DNA of 64,000 nt from Alphaproteobacteria bacterium UBA6178 (GCA_002422205.1 DITS01000034.1:28902-92901); one strand, 5' to 3'. Numbered from the stretch's first letter, positions 10,062-20,001 are shown. A program made the numbers and translations. Notes: a model not told the origin generated them from the sequence alone.

Positions 10062-10846
10062 TGCTCTCCGTCGCGACCTGGAACGTTAATTCCATCAAGG
10101 CCCGCCTCGAGCATGTCACCACATGGCTACGCGATGCCCAGCCCGATATTGCCCTGCTGCAAGAGCTAAAATCCGAAGAAGCCACCCTTCCCACACAAGA
10201 AATCGAAGATTTAGGCTATAATATCGCCGCACTGGGTCAAAAAACCTATAATGGCGTGGCAATCCTGTCCAAATACCCCATCGACGAGGTGATAAAAGGT
10301 CTTCCCACTTATCCCCAAGACGAACAAGCCCGCTATATCGAGGCGATCATCAGCACATCGGCAGGTGCAGTGCGCGTCGCCTCCGTCTATGTCCCCAACG
10401 GGCAATCGGTCGATTCGGATAAATTCCACTATAAAATGCTGTTTTTCGAGCGTTTGCGTAGCCACATGCAAAGCTTATTAGCCTATGAAGAACCCATCAT
10501 CATCGGCGGCGATTATAACGTCGCCCCCGCACCTATTGATGTCTATGATCCAGCACGCCTCGATGGTACCATCTGCTATCACCCCGCCGAACGCGCGCAT
10601 TTTCGCAGCCTGTGCAACATGGGCTATTACGACGCCTACCGTATCAAACAACCCGATACCCAACAATTCAGCTGGTGGGATTATCGCGGTGGTGCCTACA
10701 GCCGCGGCCATGGCTTCCGCATCGATCATTTATTGTTAAACGCCATCGCCACCGACCAACTAACTGGTTGTCACATCGACGAAGCCCCACGTCAGCAGGA
10801 TAAACCTTCTGATCACACACCGGTTATTGCGGTATTCAAAGATTAG
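10061..10846 (+). CDS. xthA: exodeoxyribonuclease III
   Basis: AP endonuclease and 3'-5' exonuclease of 261 aa in base-excision repair. Endonuclease/exonuclease/phosphatase-fold residues are visible: N8 and N10 region (TWNVNSIKARL), catalytic E35 (LLQELKSE), the GGDYNVAP motif, and D251-H252 in SDHTPV at the C terminus. It is coupled to erpA by a 1-nt overlap. Its stop codon overlaps that of the convergent pleD gene by 4 nt. Confidence 0.96.
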   Translation: MLSVATWNVNSIKARLEHVTTWLRDAQPDIALLQELKSEEATLPTQEIEDLGYNIAALGQKTYNGVAILSKYPIDEVIKGLPTYPQDEQARYIEAIISTSAGAVRVASVYVPNGQSVDSDKFHYKMLFFERLRSHMQSLLAYEEPIIIGGDYNVAPAPIDVYDPARLDGTICYHPAERAHFRSLCNMGYYDAYRIKQPDTQQFSWWDYRGGAYSRGHGFRIDHLLLNAIATDQLTGCHIDEAPRQQDKPSDHTPVIAVFKD

Positions 10847-12501
10847 AACGTGCCTTCCGGCTCATCATCAATGGGAGAATTCCCACCAGCAGCCTGCTTT
10901 TGGGGCCGCTCCACATTATAAACAACGGGCTTATGCTCAGGGTTCGGCACCAGAACCGTGGGAGCAGTAGTCGTAGCCGTTACCCTTGCCGGACGATAAT
11001 GCAATTCCGGCGCCCCAACAGGTGTTGCCGCAGGCTCCACTTCATCATGGGTGTTAAGTTTCTTCTCAATTACCTCAAAGCCAGCAGAAGCCGGTGCTTG
11101 CTGCACAGCCACGGGTGCAGGCGCGGGCATACCACCCGGACGCGGGCACACCTGATTACGCCCCGTATTCTTAGCCTCATACAAAGCTGTATCCGCACGC
11201 TTCAAAAGCTTTTGTCCGTCATCCACCGCAGGGTTTAGCGACGCCACACCAATACTCACCGTTTTATTCAGCTGCCCTACTTCATGGCTCACCTTAAACG
11301 GCGTCGATTCAATTTTCCGCCGCATCCGGTCTGCCACTTCATAGGCACTGTCAAAATCCGTTTCTGGCATCAGCACTACAAATTCTTCGCCGCCATAACG
11401 CGCGGCCAAATCCGCACTACGGGTTGATCCAATAATCACTTGTGCCAATTGTTTCAAAATCTCATCACCCACATCATGCCCATAGGTATCATTAACCGAC
11501 TTAAAATGGTCCATATCCATAATCAGAAGCGACATCGCCTTGCCATTTTCCAACGATGATTTCGCCAGATTCGCAAGGTGAGTATCAAGATAGTGACGGT
11601 TATACAGGCGTGTCAGACCGTCCGTAATCGCCATCGACACGCTTTCCTGATAGTTCGATTTCAACGCATCCTGAAACCGTTTGCGACGAATCTGGGTTTT
11701 TACCCGCGCCAGCATTTCGTTATAATCCACCGGCACAATCAAATAATCATTCACGCCCAGCTCCAGCGCCTTCAGCATCAGCGATTGATCATCCTCATCC
11801 ATCAACATGATCACCGGCACATGGCGCAACAACTCAATCGCCTTAAACTGCGTAGCCAGTCGTAACCCATCGATATCCGCGAGCATGGTACTCACAATAA
11901 TCAGATCAACGGGGTTTTGACGCAAATACTCCAGCGCCGCCTGATGATCGCTATAAACCTTAACCTCATACGTCTCAGACAACCGCTCCATAATACGGCG
12001 TGACTGCACCGCATCATCATCAATAACGACCACCCGCGCGCCCTTAAAATCGTTACCCGCCTTCAAGACTTCGTTGATCACGCCCATCTCCGAGCCCGAT
12101 TGGTCACGCAAACGCAACTCGTCAATCAGCACCTTAATGCGGATAAGCGAGCGCACACGGGCAAAAAGCGCCATATCATTAATCGGCTTGGTAATAAAAT
12201 CATCGGCACCGGCTTCCAGCCCCTGCACACGATCCGACGGCTCGCTAAGCGCCGTCACCATCACCACCGGAATATGCGAAACCTCAGGATCAGCCTTAAT
12301 CTGACGGCAGGCTTCAAACCCGTCCATCCCCGGCATCATCACATCAAGCAAAATCAAATCGGGCTTATGCTGCTTGGCCATTTTAATGGCTTCAAACCCG
12401 TCACGCCCTGTGACCACGTCATAATATTCGCCACTCAGCTTGGCTTCCAGCAGTTTCACATTCGCCGGCACATCATCCACAACCAGTATGAGTCCGGTCA
12501 T
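10843..12501 (-). CDS. pleD: PleD-type response regulator diguanylate cyclase
   Basis: Two-receiver GGDEF protein of 552 aa that makes c-di-GMP when phosphorylated and drives polar development in alphaproteobacteria. REC1 has the acidic pocket and phospho-acceptor D53 (LLDVMMPGMDG). REC2 (~154-270) carries Ser204 where the acceptor Asp would be, so it is an adaptor. The active site is GGEEF at 370-374, and an inhibitory I-site RSAD lies at 361-364. After ~455 there is an unusual ~100-residue Pro/Ala-rich tail absent from classical PleD (about 454 aa). It sits directly downstream of divK (3-nt gap), the standard arrangement. Confidence 0.95.
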   Translation of the reverse strand: MTGLILVVDDVPANVKLLEAKLSGEYYDVVTGRDGFEAIKMAKQHKPDLILLDVMMPGMDGFEACRQIKADPEVSHIPVVMVTALSEPSDRVQGLEAGADDFITKPINDMALFARVRSLIRIKVLIDELRLRDQSGSEMGVINEVLKAGNDFKGARVVVIDDDAVQSRRIMERLSETYEVKVYSDHQAALEYLRQNPVDLIIVSTMLADIDGLRLATQFKAIELLRHVPVIMLMDEDDQSLMLKALELGVNDYLIVPVDYNEMLARVKTQIRRKRFQDALKSNYQESVSMAITDGLTRLYNRHYLDTHLANLAKSSLENGKAMSLLIMDMDHFKSVNDTYGHDVGDEILKQLAQVIIGSTRSADLAARYGGEEFVVLMPETDFDSAYEVADRMRRKIESTPFKVSHEVGQLNKTVSIGVASLNPAVDDGQKLLKRADTALYEAKNTGRNQVCPRPGGMPAPAPVAVQQAPASAGFEVIEKKLNTHDEVEPAATPVGAPELHYRPARVTATTTAPTVLVPNPEHKPVVYNVERPQKQAAGGNSPIDDEPEGTF

Positions 12502-12504
12502 GAT

Positions 12505-12885
12505 TTATGCCTCCACAGATTCATTCAAAAATTTGCGGATGGTTTGCAAAAAATGTTCAATAGAAATCGGCTTGGAAATGTAAGCTTCGCAACCGGCACG
12601 AAGAATTTTTTCTTCGTCATCTTTCATGGCAAAAGCGGTCACGGCAATAATGGGAATATCGCGGATAGACTCATCGGATTTAATGCGTTTGGTGACATCC
12701 AGCCCCGAAATTTCCGGCAGCTGAATATCCATCAAAATCAAATCGGGGCGCAAATTACGGGTAAGGCTAATCGCCTCCAACCCTTCTTTGGTTTCAATCG
12801 TTTCATAACCATTTGCCCCTAGCAAATCACGAAAAAGCTTAAGGTTCAAATCGTTATCTTCAACTATCAATATACGTTTAGCCAT
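12505..12885 (-). CDS. divK: single-domain response regulator DivK
   Basis: 126-residue receiver-only protein that is phosphorylated by polar kinases and feeds into CckA/CtrA control of the cell cycle. The acidic pocket (VEDND), phospho-acceptor D53 ([11 protein letters not shown]) and the conserved Lys in SKPIS are present. The open frame extends to 12915, but the ATG at 12885 gives the canonical [11 protein letters not shown] start. It is followed 3 nt later by pleD. A CtrA-like half-site pair lies upstream at 12968-12982. Confidence 0.94.
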   Translation of the reverse strand: MAKRILIVEDNDLNLKLFRDLLGANGYETIETKEGLEAISLTRNLRPDLILMDIQLPEISGLDVTKRIKSDESIRDIPIIAVTAFAMKDDEEKILRAGCEAYISKPISIEHFLQTIRKFLNESVEA

Positions 12886-12967
12886 AAACCGACTACTTCT
12901 CCCTGTGCGCTGCACTTATTATTTTTCTTTATATTTCTGTACATATACCGTTTTAGCACGGAAAGCG

Positions 12968-12982
12968 TTAAATTTCCGTTAC
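12968..12982 (-). promoter_or_regulatory. candidate CtrA-binding site upstream of divK
   Basis: On the minus strand the sequence reads GTAA, seven bases, TTAAC, one mismatch from the CtrA consensus TTAA-N7-TTAAC. It lies about 85 nt upstream of the divK start. CtrA regulates divK in Caulobacter, so the position is sensible, but the site is imperfect. Confidence 0.4.
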
Positions 12983-13006
12983 CATCAGCGCAATTATCCC
13001 ACTACA

Positions 13007-14947
13007 TCACTGATTGCGCCTATTATCAATCAATTCTTGGACTATCTCCGGATTAAGCAAAGTAGAGATATCGCCCAATTGCCCAAAATCATTCTCTGCA
13101 ATTTTCCGCAATATCCGGCGCATAATTTTGCCCGAGCGGGTTTTGGGTAAGCCGCTGACAATATGGATATGATCCGGCGTCGCAATCGGCCCAATGATTT
13201 TACGCACAATCGCCACCAGCTCTTTATCCATAGTTGCGTGTGCCTGCGCACCCTCATTCAAAATCACATAAGCATAAATGCCCTGCCCCTTAATATCATG
13301 TGGATAACCCACCACCGCCGATTCCACCACTTGCTCATGTTCGTTCAGCGCCGCCTCAATCTCTGCCGTGCCCAGCCGATGGCCCGATATATTAATCACA
13401 TCGTCAATCCGCCCTGTAATCCGGTAAAAACCATTTTCATCTCTCAGCGCGCCGTCACCGGTAAAATATTTACCTTTCACCATCGAAAAATACGTATCAA
13501 TGAACCGCTGATGATCACCATAAATGCTGCGCGCCTGCCCCGGCCACGAATCCGCAATGCACAGCATCCCTTCTTTTGCACCTTCCAGCACCGTACCATC
13601 AGCCTCACATAGTTCTGGCTGTATTCCAAAGAACGGCAAGCTCGCATAACCCGGTTTCAACGGCGTCACCCCCGCCAGCGGCGTAATCATATGGCCACCC
13701 GTCTCGGTCTGCCACCAGGTGTCAATCACCAGACAGCGCTTATCGCCCACCACCTCATAATACCACAGCCACGCCTCAGGGTTAATCGGCTCCCCCACCG
13801 ATGCCAGAACACGCAGTGACGAACGTTTCGTTTTCGTCACAAAGCTATCCCCCATTGCCATCAGCGCCCGTATTGCCGTCGGCGCCGTATAAAAAACAGA
13901 CACCCTATGCTTATCCACCACCTGCCAGAAGCGCGACGCATCGGGATAGGTTGGCACTCCCTCAAACATTAATGTAGTCGCTCCATTCAATAACGGTCCA
14001 TACACCAAATACGAATGCCCCGTCACCCAGCCCACATCCGCCGTGCACCAATACACATCCCCCGCGCGCAAATTGAACGTATGATACGTCGTCAGCGCCG
14101 CCCATACCATATAGCCAGCCGTGCTATGTACAATGCCCTTAGGGCTCCCCGTCGAGCCCGAAGTATATAAAATAAACAGCGGGTCTTCTGCATCCATCGA
14201 GGCAGGCAAACATTCATCCGGCTGCAGCGACACCAGCGCGGCATAATCCACATCACGCCCCTCCTGCATCATCGTCTCAGCGCCCGTATTCGCAAAGCAC
14301 AGCACATGCCGAACCATCTCCAGCGGCACAATCGCCTCGTCCACATTGGCTTTCAGCGGCACCGTTTTGCCGCCCCGCCGCCCCCCATCCGCCGTAATAA
14401 TGACCTCGCTGCCGCAATCCACAATCCGGCTGCGAAGCGCATCGGGCGAAAACCCGCCAAACACCACCGAATGCACCGCTCCTATCCGTGCACATGCCAG
14501 CATTGCGTATGCAGCTTGCACAATCATCGGCATATAAATTGTCACCCGATCACCTTTATGCACACCCAGCGATTTAAGTGCATTAGCTAAGCGGCACACC
14601 TCATCATGCAGTTGCTGATAGGTAATATGCGCATCCTGCGTCGGGTCATCGCCTTCCCAGATAAACGCCACCTGATCCGCCCGCTTCGACAAATGGCGAT
14701 CAATACAGTTTTGGGTGATATTCAGCCGCGCGCCCTCAAACCAACGAATCGAGACCTCGCCGGTAAACTGACAATTTTTAACCCGATGCCACCGCTTCAT
14801 CCATTGGAATTGCTCCGCCACATCGGCCCAAAAATTTTCCGGGTCATGAACAGATTGATGGTAAAGCGCCTGATACTGCTTGAAATCGATATGCGCATCG
14901 GCCTGCCATTCCGGCTGCAGCGGCATAAGGTGAGATAGCTCCTGCAT
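13007..14947 (-). CDS. acs: acetyl-CoA synthetase (AMP-forming)
   Basis: Activates acetate to acetyl-CoA through acetyl-AMP; 646 aa, the usual Acs length. The adenylate-forming signature [11 protein letters not shown], the substrate-pocket motif [10 protein letters not shown] (its Trp restricts the pocket to acetate) and the C-terminal catalytic/acetylatable Lys in [11 protein letters not shown] are all present. The ATG follows a clear GGAGG site. It stands 59 nt downstream of the HPr gene with no terminator seen between, so read-through is possible. Confidence 0.95.
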   Translation of the reverse strand: MQELSHLMPLQPEWQADAHIDFKQYQALYHQSVHDPENFWADVAEQFQWMKRWHRVKNCQFTGEVSIRWFEGARLNITQNCIDRHLSKRADQVAFIWEGDDPTQDAHITYQQLHDEVCRLANALKSLGVHKGDRVTIYMPMIVQAAYAMLACARIGAVHSVVFGGFSPDALRSRIVDCGSEVIITADGGRRGGKTVPLKANVDEAIVPLEMVRHVLCFANTGAETMMQEGRDVDYAALVSLQPDECLPASMDAEDPLFILYTSGSTGSPKGIVHSTAGYMVWAALTTYHTFNLRAGDVYWCTADVGWVTGHSYLVYGPLLNGATTLMFEGVPTYPDASRFWQVVDKHRVSVFYTAPTAIRALMAMGDSFVTKTKRSSLRVLASVGEPINPEAWLWYYEVVGDKRCLVIDTWWQTETGGHMITPLAGVTPLKPGYASLPFFGIQPELCEADGTVLEGAKEGMLCIADSWPGQARSIYGDHQRFIDTYFSMVKGKYFTGDGALRDENGFYRITGRIDDVINISGHRLGTAEIEAALNEHEQVVESAVVGYPHDIKGQGIYAYVILNEGAQAHATMDKELVAIVRKIIGPIATPDHIHIVSGLPKTRSGKIMRRILRKIAENDFGQLGDISTLLNPEIVQELIDNRRNQ

Positions 14948-15006
14948 AAGAGTCCTCCGTTTCGGCTTCGAATATAACAGAAACCAGCACCAAAGTCATG
15001 AAAACG

Positions 15007-15315
15007 CTATTCACCCTCGTCAAATTTATTATTCACCAAAAGCTCCAGCGCATCAAGCACTGCGTCTTTCTGCATGCCATCGGCCACTAGCTCCAGCTCC
15101 ACACCGGGCTCGGCAGCCAGCATCATCAGCCCCAATATCGAACGCCCCGATACGGTCCAGCCCAACGCCTCATCGGCCAGCGACTCCGGCGGGTTGCCCA
15201 GCCGTGTCACCTGCACCTGAGCATCAAATGCAGAGGTCGTTTTTACAAATTTTGCTGCCGCTCTCGCATGCAGCCCTTTTTTATTCTGAATAGTCACAAC
15301 CCGCGCCGCTGACAT
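15007..15315 (-). CDS. HPr-family phosphocarrier protein
   Basis: 102-residue phosphocarrier of a regulatory PTS. The phospho-acceptor His16 is in GLHARAAAKFV. The kinase-regulated serine is Ser59 in SGRSILGLMML. It follows the EIIA-Man gene by 1 nt in the ptsN-hprK-EIIA-HPr cluster. No sugar-specific EIIB or EIIC gene is near, so it probably acts as a nitrogen/carbon signalling relay instead of in sugar uptake. Confidence 0.93.
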   Translation of the reverse strand: MSAARVVTIQNKKGLHARAAAKFVKTTSAFDAQVQVTRLGNPPESLADEALGWTVSGRSILGLMMLAAEPGVELELVADGMQKDAVLDALELLVNNKFDEGE

Positions 15316-15316
15316 A

Positions 15317-15721
15317 TTATGCGCGTCGTTTTAAAAGATTGCTGGCAACGTTAATGTATTTGCGCCCAGAATCCTGCGCGCTCAGCACCGCCTCTGCCAA
15401 TGGCAAGGTAGTGCGCACACTAATCAGCTTGATCAGCATCGGCAAATTCAGACCCGCAATCACTTCAATCGCACCGCAACCCATCACCGAAATGGCCAGA
15501 TTCGAAGGGGTGCCACCGAACATATCGGTCAATACCACCACCCCCTCACCCTGATCGGCAAGCTTCACTGCCTTGATAATATCTTCACGCCGCACATCGG
15601 CTTTATCATCCGCAGCGATACAGATGGGGATAAGATGGGGTTGCTTTCCGACAATATGCTCGGCAATGCCGATAAATTCGCGTGCCAGATTCCCATGCGT
15701 AACAAGGACTATTCCTAACAT
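15317..15721 (-). CDS. PTS EIIA component, mannose/sorbose family
   Basis: 134-residue EIIA-Man domain protein accepting phosphate from HPr on His9 (LVTHGNLA). The DMFGGTPSN loop of the family is visible in the middle. In alphaproteobacteria this stand-alone EIIA usually lies beside hprK and HPr and regulates two-component systems or metabolism; the same order is seen here. No dedicated EIIB, EIIC or EIID partner is encoded nearby. Confidence 0.92.
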   Translation of the reverse strand: MLGIVLVTHGNLAREFIGIAEHIVGKQPHLIPICIAADDKADVRREDIIKAVKLADQGEGVVVLTDMFGGTPSNLAISVMGCGAIEVIAGLNLPMLIKLISVRTTLPLAEAVLSAQDSGRKYINVASNLLKRRA

Positions 15722-15737
15722 GAGATGTTATCTATGC

Positions 15738-16184
15738 CTAATCCGCCGCGGTTGCAACCCTTGACTGCTTTAGACTTTGAATATGGAATATAATTTGTGC
15801 CGCCAATGGCACAGATGTCGCATCCACGTCCCATTGGGGCAAAAACGCACCGCATAATGGCACCATCACCGGCTCATTGGCACGCTGGGCAATAAAAGGC
15901 CGCATCCGGCAATGATACCACGCCACCAACGACGTGTGGGCAACCACGGGCACCGGCACCACACCAAAAGGATAAAGCTCCAATTTGCCTTTAATCCCCG
16001 ATGGGCAGGAAGCAATCAGCTTGCCATCAGCCGGATCAATCATCACTTGATCATCCGCTACCAACTGCGCACCTAATACCATTAACTGTGTAGCGAGGCT
16101 GCTTTTGCCACTCCCCGAATCACCCGTAATCAGCACACCAGCCCCGCCAATATCCACACAGCTGGCATGTAACTGATCGCGCAT
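15738..16184 (-). CDS. hprK: HPr kinase/phosphorylase, short alphaproteobacterial form
   Basis: 148-residue protein containing only the catalytic P-loop domain; Gram-positive HprK is about twice as long. The Walker A GDSGSGKSS is at 21-29, followed by LVADDQVMI with the catalytic acidic residues. It phosphorylates the regulatory Ser of HPr. Its ATG overlaps the ptsN stop by one base. Confidence 0.92.
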   Translation of the reverse strand: MRDQLHASCVDIGGAGVLITGDSGSGKSSLATQLMVLGAQLVADDQVMIDPADGKLIASCPSGIKGKLELYPFGVVPVPVVAHTSLVAWYHCRMRPFIAQRANEPVMVPLCGAFLPQWDVDATSVPLAAQIIFHIQSLKQSRVATAAD

Positions 16185-16636
16185 TAGGTATCTTCCGAGG
16201 TAAGCACAGCAAGAATCACATTCTTGTCCCCATTTTGGCGCAGCACCCGCTGGTTATCCGGCGAGCGCATCACCCGTGCAATGCGCGACAATGCTTTTAA
16301 ATGATCGGCATTGGCATCCTGTGGTGCCAAAAGCACAAACATCAGATCCACCGATTTATTATCCAACGCGTCCATATCAATGGACGAACGCAACCGCACG
16401 AAGAAGCCGCAGGCTTTGCCCAACCCTTCAAAGCGCGCATGCGGAATCGAAATACCATCCCCCACACCGGTAGTACCCAAACGCTCGCGCTCTTGCAACG
16501 CATCCATGACCGCACGCTTATCAAGCCCCACCGTGGCCGCTGCCACATCGGCAACCACGCGAAAAGCCTGTTTGCTACAGGATACGTCTACATCCAGCAA
16601 TACCCTGTCCGCTGACAGAAGGTCTGCTATATCCAT
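16184..16636 (-). CDS. ptsN: PTS EIIA-Ntr (PtsN)
   Basis: 150-residue nitrogen-PTS regulator phosphorylated on His66 (ISIPHARFEG). It typically controls potassium transport and nitrogen/carbon balance by protein contact. It lies 35 nt downstream of hpf and within the rpoN neighbourhood, the classical setting for EIIA-Ntr. Confidence 0.95.
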   Translation of the reverse strand: MDIADLLSADRVLLDVDVSCSKQAFRVVADVAAATVGLDKRAVMDALQERERLGTTGVGDGISIPHARFEGLGKACGFFVRLRSSIDMDALDNKSVDLMFVLLAPQDANADHLKALSRIARVMRSPDNQRVLRQNGDKNVILAVLTSEDT

Positions 16637-16671
16637 GACTGTGCTCTCTCTTTTTTATTCAAACAGCAGGC

Positions 16672-17256
16672 TTACGCCGCTTGCTCCTGCGGGTCAACCC
16701 AGGAAATGTTACCATCTTCACGACGGTAAACAATATTCACACGCCCATGCGCCGAATTGTAGAACATCAAAGCAGGCAAATGTGCCAAATCCATTTTCAT
16801 CACCGCCTCGCTAACGGTCAGCGTCTCGATATCGGTCGCCTTCTCGGCGATTACCACCGGCGTGCCGACTTCGTCCAGCTCTTCATTATCCTGCTCGGCA
16901 GCCAGTGTATATTTTTTGGCCTGACCTGCATAAGCCTTAGGCGCATCAATGTTCTTATGGTGATTGGTAAGGCGGCGCTTATAACGGCGCAATTGCTTCT
17001 CAATTTTCCCCAGCGCCACATCAAATGCTGCATACACGTCATCCGCATCGGCGCGGCTTTTCACCACCACCTGCGAATGGGTACCCGTATTACCATGAAT
17101 ATCCACACGGCATTGGTGCCCTTCCTTGGTCACCACCACATCCATCAGATTCACACGGTCTATATATTTTGCCACACCTTCTGCCAACCGGCCCTCTACA
17201 TGGGTTTGAAATGCGCTACCGAGCTCAATGTGTTTACCGGAAATATTAATTTGCAT
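16672..17256 (-). CDS. hpf: ribosome hibernation-promoting factor, long form
   Basis: 194-residue S30AE-family protein that inactivates ribosomes in stationary phase. An N-terminal ribosome-binding domain (~1-105, MQINISGKHIELG) and a C-terminal dimerisation domain (~135-190, ALMFYNSAHGRVNIVYRREDG) make it the long type that forms 100S dimers without RMF. A short hairpin (AGGCG-ATCA-CGCCT) lies in its leader about 60 nt upstream of the start. Confidence 0.95.
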   Translation of the reverse strand: MQINISGKHIELGSAFQTHVEGRLAEGVAKYIDRVNLMDVVVTKEGHQCRVDIHGNTGTHSQVVVKSRADADDVYAAFDVALGKIEKQLRRYKRRLTNHHKNIDAPKAYAGQAKKYTLAAEQDNEELDEVGTPVVIAEKATDIETLTVSEAVMKMDLAHLPALMFYNSAHGRVNIVYRREDGNISWVDPQEQAA

Positions 17257-17355
17257 GGTATTCCTCTTGCAGAAATGGGTTATATGCGAAAAGTCATTAT
17301 GAAAAAACAGGTTAAGGCGTGATCGCCTATCAATGTTTAATATAGTGCGGTTAAG

Positions 17356-17379
17356 ATAAAAAAGCCACCTTTTTCGGCT
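17356..17379 (-). terminator. weak rho-independent terminator after the distal cpaF
   Basis: Directly after the cpaF stop on the minus strand, a 4-bp AGCC/GGCT stem with a 9-nt loop is followed by six T residues. The stem is short, so only partial termination is expected. Confidence 0.4.
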
Positions 17380-18612
17380 CTACATCTTGGGAAGCTTGAC
17401 CCCAAGGCAGCGTGCCAGACGGTCTTGCTCGCCATAATAAGCCACACGGCGTAAAAAGCGCGGCATAATACCGGTCCACTGAAAATTCCCTTTCAACCGG
17501 CCATCCGCATCCTCACCCGTAGGCTGGAACACAAACAAATCCTGCATGGTGATTACATCACCCTCCATGCCCACAATTTCCGATACATAGGTCACGCGGC
17601 GGTGCCCGTCACGCATCCGGCTAATCTGAATAATCAAATTGATAGCCGATGAAATCTGCTGCCTGATCGAATTGGTCGGCAAGCCCAAATCGGCCATATT
17701 AATCATATTTTCCAAGCGCGACAGCGCATCACGCGGATGGTTCGCGTGGATCGTGGTCAGCGAGCCTTCATGGCCCGTATTCATCGCCTGCATCATATCG
17801 AAGGCTTCCGAGCCGCGCACCTCACCCACAATAATACGGTCAGGCCGCATACGCAGCGCATTTTTCACCAAATCACGAATGGTCACTTCCTCTTCACGGC
17901 GCTTATCAAATGTCACCGGTTTGGTCTCCAGCCGCACCACATGCGGCTGCTGCAGCTTTAATTCCGCCGCATCCTCAATCGTAATCACCCGTTCATCCAT
18001 ATCAATGAACTGCGATACCGCATTGAGTAACGTCGTTTTACCCGAGCCGGTACCACCGGATATAATCACATTCAGGCGGCATTTACCCAAAATTTTCAAA
18101 AACTCCGCCAGCCCTTCCGACATATTCCCCTGATCTTTCATTTTATCGAGGGTAATAACCTGCTTGGCAAATTTACGAATCGAAATCGCCGTCCCGTCAA
18201 CCGCCAATGGCGGCGCAATAATATTCACACGGCTACCATCAAGCAAACGTGCATCCACCAAAGGCCGCGACGGATTAAGCCGGCGTCCTACCGCCTTCAC
18301 AATCTTTTCTGCCACCTGCACCACAGATGCATCACTATCAAAGGTAATATCGGTCGGAAACAATTTGCCGCGCCGCTCCACATAAATCTGGCGGTGGCCG
18401 TTAATCAGAATATCATTCACCTCCTCATCCGCCAGCAAGGGCTGGATAGGGCCAAGATTTTGCAATTCATGCACAAGCTCATCCGTCAGTTTGCTCACAT
18501 ATTCATCTTCTTCCACTTCCGTTTCACCGCCCAACACATGCTGCACCGTAGCGCTGAGTAATGCAATTTGCTGTTCAAGTGACGCGATTTTTAGTTCCAG
18601 GTCTTGCGACAT
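17380..18612 (-). CDS. cpaF: CpaF/TadA-family secretion ATPase (copy 1)
   Basis: Hexameric ATPase of 410 aa that powers Tad/Flp pilus assembly. The N-terminal ~60 residues include a coiled-coil start; then come the INDILINGHRQIYVERRG region, Walker A GGTGSGKTT, the His-box area ([19 protein letters not shown]) and the Walker B stretch [11 protein letters not shown]. It is about half identical by eye to the next gene upstream. No tadB, tadC, pilin or cpaE gene accompanies it here; instead it lies between rpoN and hpf. VirB11 is the nearest alternative, but the RxxEM/INDIL features fit CpaF better. Confidence 0.88.
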   Translation of the reverse strand: MSQDLELKIASLEQQIALLSATVQHVLGGETEVEEDEYVSKLTDELVHELQNLGPIQPLLADEEVNDILINGHRQIYVERRGKLFPTDITFDSDASVVQVAEKIVKAVGRRLNPSRPLVDARLLDGSRVNIIAPPLAVDGTAISIRKFAKQVITLDKMKDQGNMSEGLAEFLKILGKCRLNVIISGGTGSGKTTLLNAVSQFIDMDERVITIEDAAELKLQQPHVVRLETKPVTFDKRREEEVTIRDLVKNALRMRPDRIIVGEVRGSEAFDMMQAMNTGHEGSLTTIHANHPRDALSRLENMINMADLGLPTNSIRQQISSAINLIIQISRMRDGHRRVTYVSEIVGMEGDVITMQDLFVFQPTGEDADGRLKGNFQWTGIMPRFLRRVAYYGEQDRLARCLGVKLPKM

Positions 18613-18683
18613 GCGGCTCCTATAAAATTATGATAGTTGAAAGGAATGTAACAAAGACAGGAATGAATGCAACACAATAGCAA

Positions 18684-19913
18684 TCAGCGCATCGCCTTAA
18701 GCAGGCCGCATTGATACATCACAGCTGTCAAATCTTTATGGCGCGGCACAATATTGCACCATTCAAAGCGCCCTTGGATTTTGCCGTCCGCATCTTCTCC
18801 CGTCGCTTTAAAAACAAACAAATCCTGCATCGTAATCACATCATGCTCCATCCCGATAATTTCGCTGATATGGGTGATACGACGCGTACCATCTTTAAAG
18901 CGGTTGATCTGGATAATCAGATTCACCGCCGACGTCATTTGCTGACGAATAAATTTCTGGGTCAGGTTTTGCCCCATCCCAATCATATTTTCCAGTCGCG
19001 CCAACGCATCACGCGGGGTATTGGCATGTAATGTGGTCATCGAGCCTTCATGGCCCGTATTCATGGCCTGCATCATATCAAACGCTTCCGGCCCGCGCAC
19101 CTCGCCCACAATAATACGGTCAGGCCGCATCCGCAGCGCATTAATCACCAAATCCCGAATCGTCACTTCCTCGGCTCTGTCACCCTCTCGTTGCGGGCGC
19201 TTAGACTCCAGCCGCACCACATGCGGCTGATACAACCGCAGCTCCGCCGAATCCTCAATCGTAATAATCCGCTCTTTGGGGCTGATAGATTGAGATAGCG
19301 CATTCAGCATGGTAGTTTTACCAGCACCCGTCCCACCTGAAATCAAAACATTGAGCCGGTATTTTCCGCATGCCTCCAAAAAAGCGCGCATCTCGGGGGT
19401 AATCATACCCCTCTCAGCCATAGCATCCAGCGCCACCCTACGATCAGGGAATTTACGAATGGAAATAGCCGTGCCATCAATCGCCATCGGCGGCATAATA
19501 ATATTCACGCGGCTGCCATCCGGCAATCGCGCATCCACTAACGGGCGGCGATCATCAATCTTACGGCCCAGACTTGCCAAAATACTATGCGCGAGCGCAT
19601 CCACCTCCTCGATGCTCGAAAAACGGTAGTCCGAAGGCTCTAATATCCCGTTACGTTCAATATAAATAGTATCGGTTCCGCTGATCAAAATATCATTGAT
19701 GCTATTGTCTTTAAGCAACTCGGTAATCGGGCCATAATTAATATCGGCACTGAAGACCGACGCCCTCTCAGGCTCAGCCTCGCGTGCCGCAACATCTAGG
19801 GCATTATTATCCCGCATCATGGACGCGCCACGCGCCATCACCTGCTCAATTACATGCTTTCCGGTGTGTTTCGCCGTGCCTGACGCCGCTTTAGCCGAAG
19901 CATCATCAATCAT
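18684..19913 (-). CDS. cpaF: CpaF/TadA-family secretion ATPase (copy 2)
   Basis: Second CpaF-type ATPase, 409 aa. It shares [18 protein letters not shown], Walker [31 protein letters not shown] and the terminal [17 protein letters not shown] block with its neighbour. Its N-terminal ~65 residues differ and are rich in Ala, Lys and Arg. The 71-nt gap between the copies suggests one transcript. The pair could form a mixed ATPase or serve two machines; the sequence does not decide this. Confidence 0.88.
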   Translation of the reverse strand: MIDDASAKAASGTAKHTGKHVIEQVMARGASMMRDNNALDVAAREAEPERASVFSADINYGPITELLKDNSINDILISGTDTIYIERNGILEPSDYRFSSIEEVDALAHSILASLGRKIDDRRPLVDARLPDGSRVNIIMPPMAIDGTAISIRKFPDRRVALDAMAERGMITPEMRAFLEACGKYRLNVLISGGTGAGKTTMLNALSQSISPKERIITIEDSAELRLYQPHVVRLESKRPQREGDRAEEVTIRDLVINALRMRPDRIIVGEVRGPEAFDMMQAMNTGHEGSMTTLHANTPRDALARLENMIGMGQNLTQKFIRQQMTSAVNLIIQINRFKDGTRRITHISEIIGMEHDVITMQDLFVFKATGEDADGKIQGRFEWCNIVPRHKDLTAVMYQCGLLKAMR

Positions 19914-20001
19914 AATTCATGTACCCTCATAATTCACTCGCACCATAGCGCCATACTATGACAGCTTTATGACGAAATACACTTAAAAGGGTAAATAGAG
20001 G

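Noticed and set aside
17380..19913. VirB11 ATPases belonging with virB8/virB9
   Set aside because: Sequence features and length fit CpaF/TadA, and they are 20 kb from the vir genes in an unrelated block.
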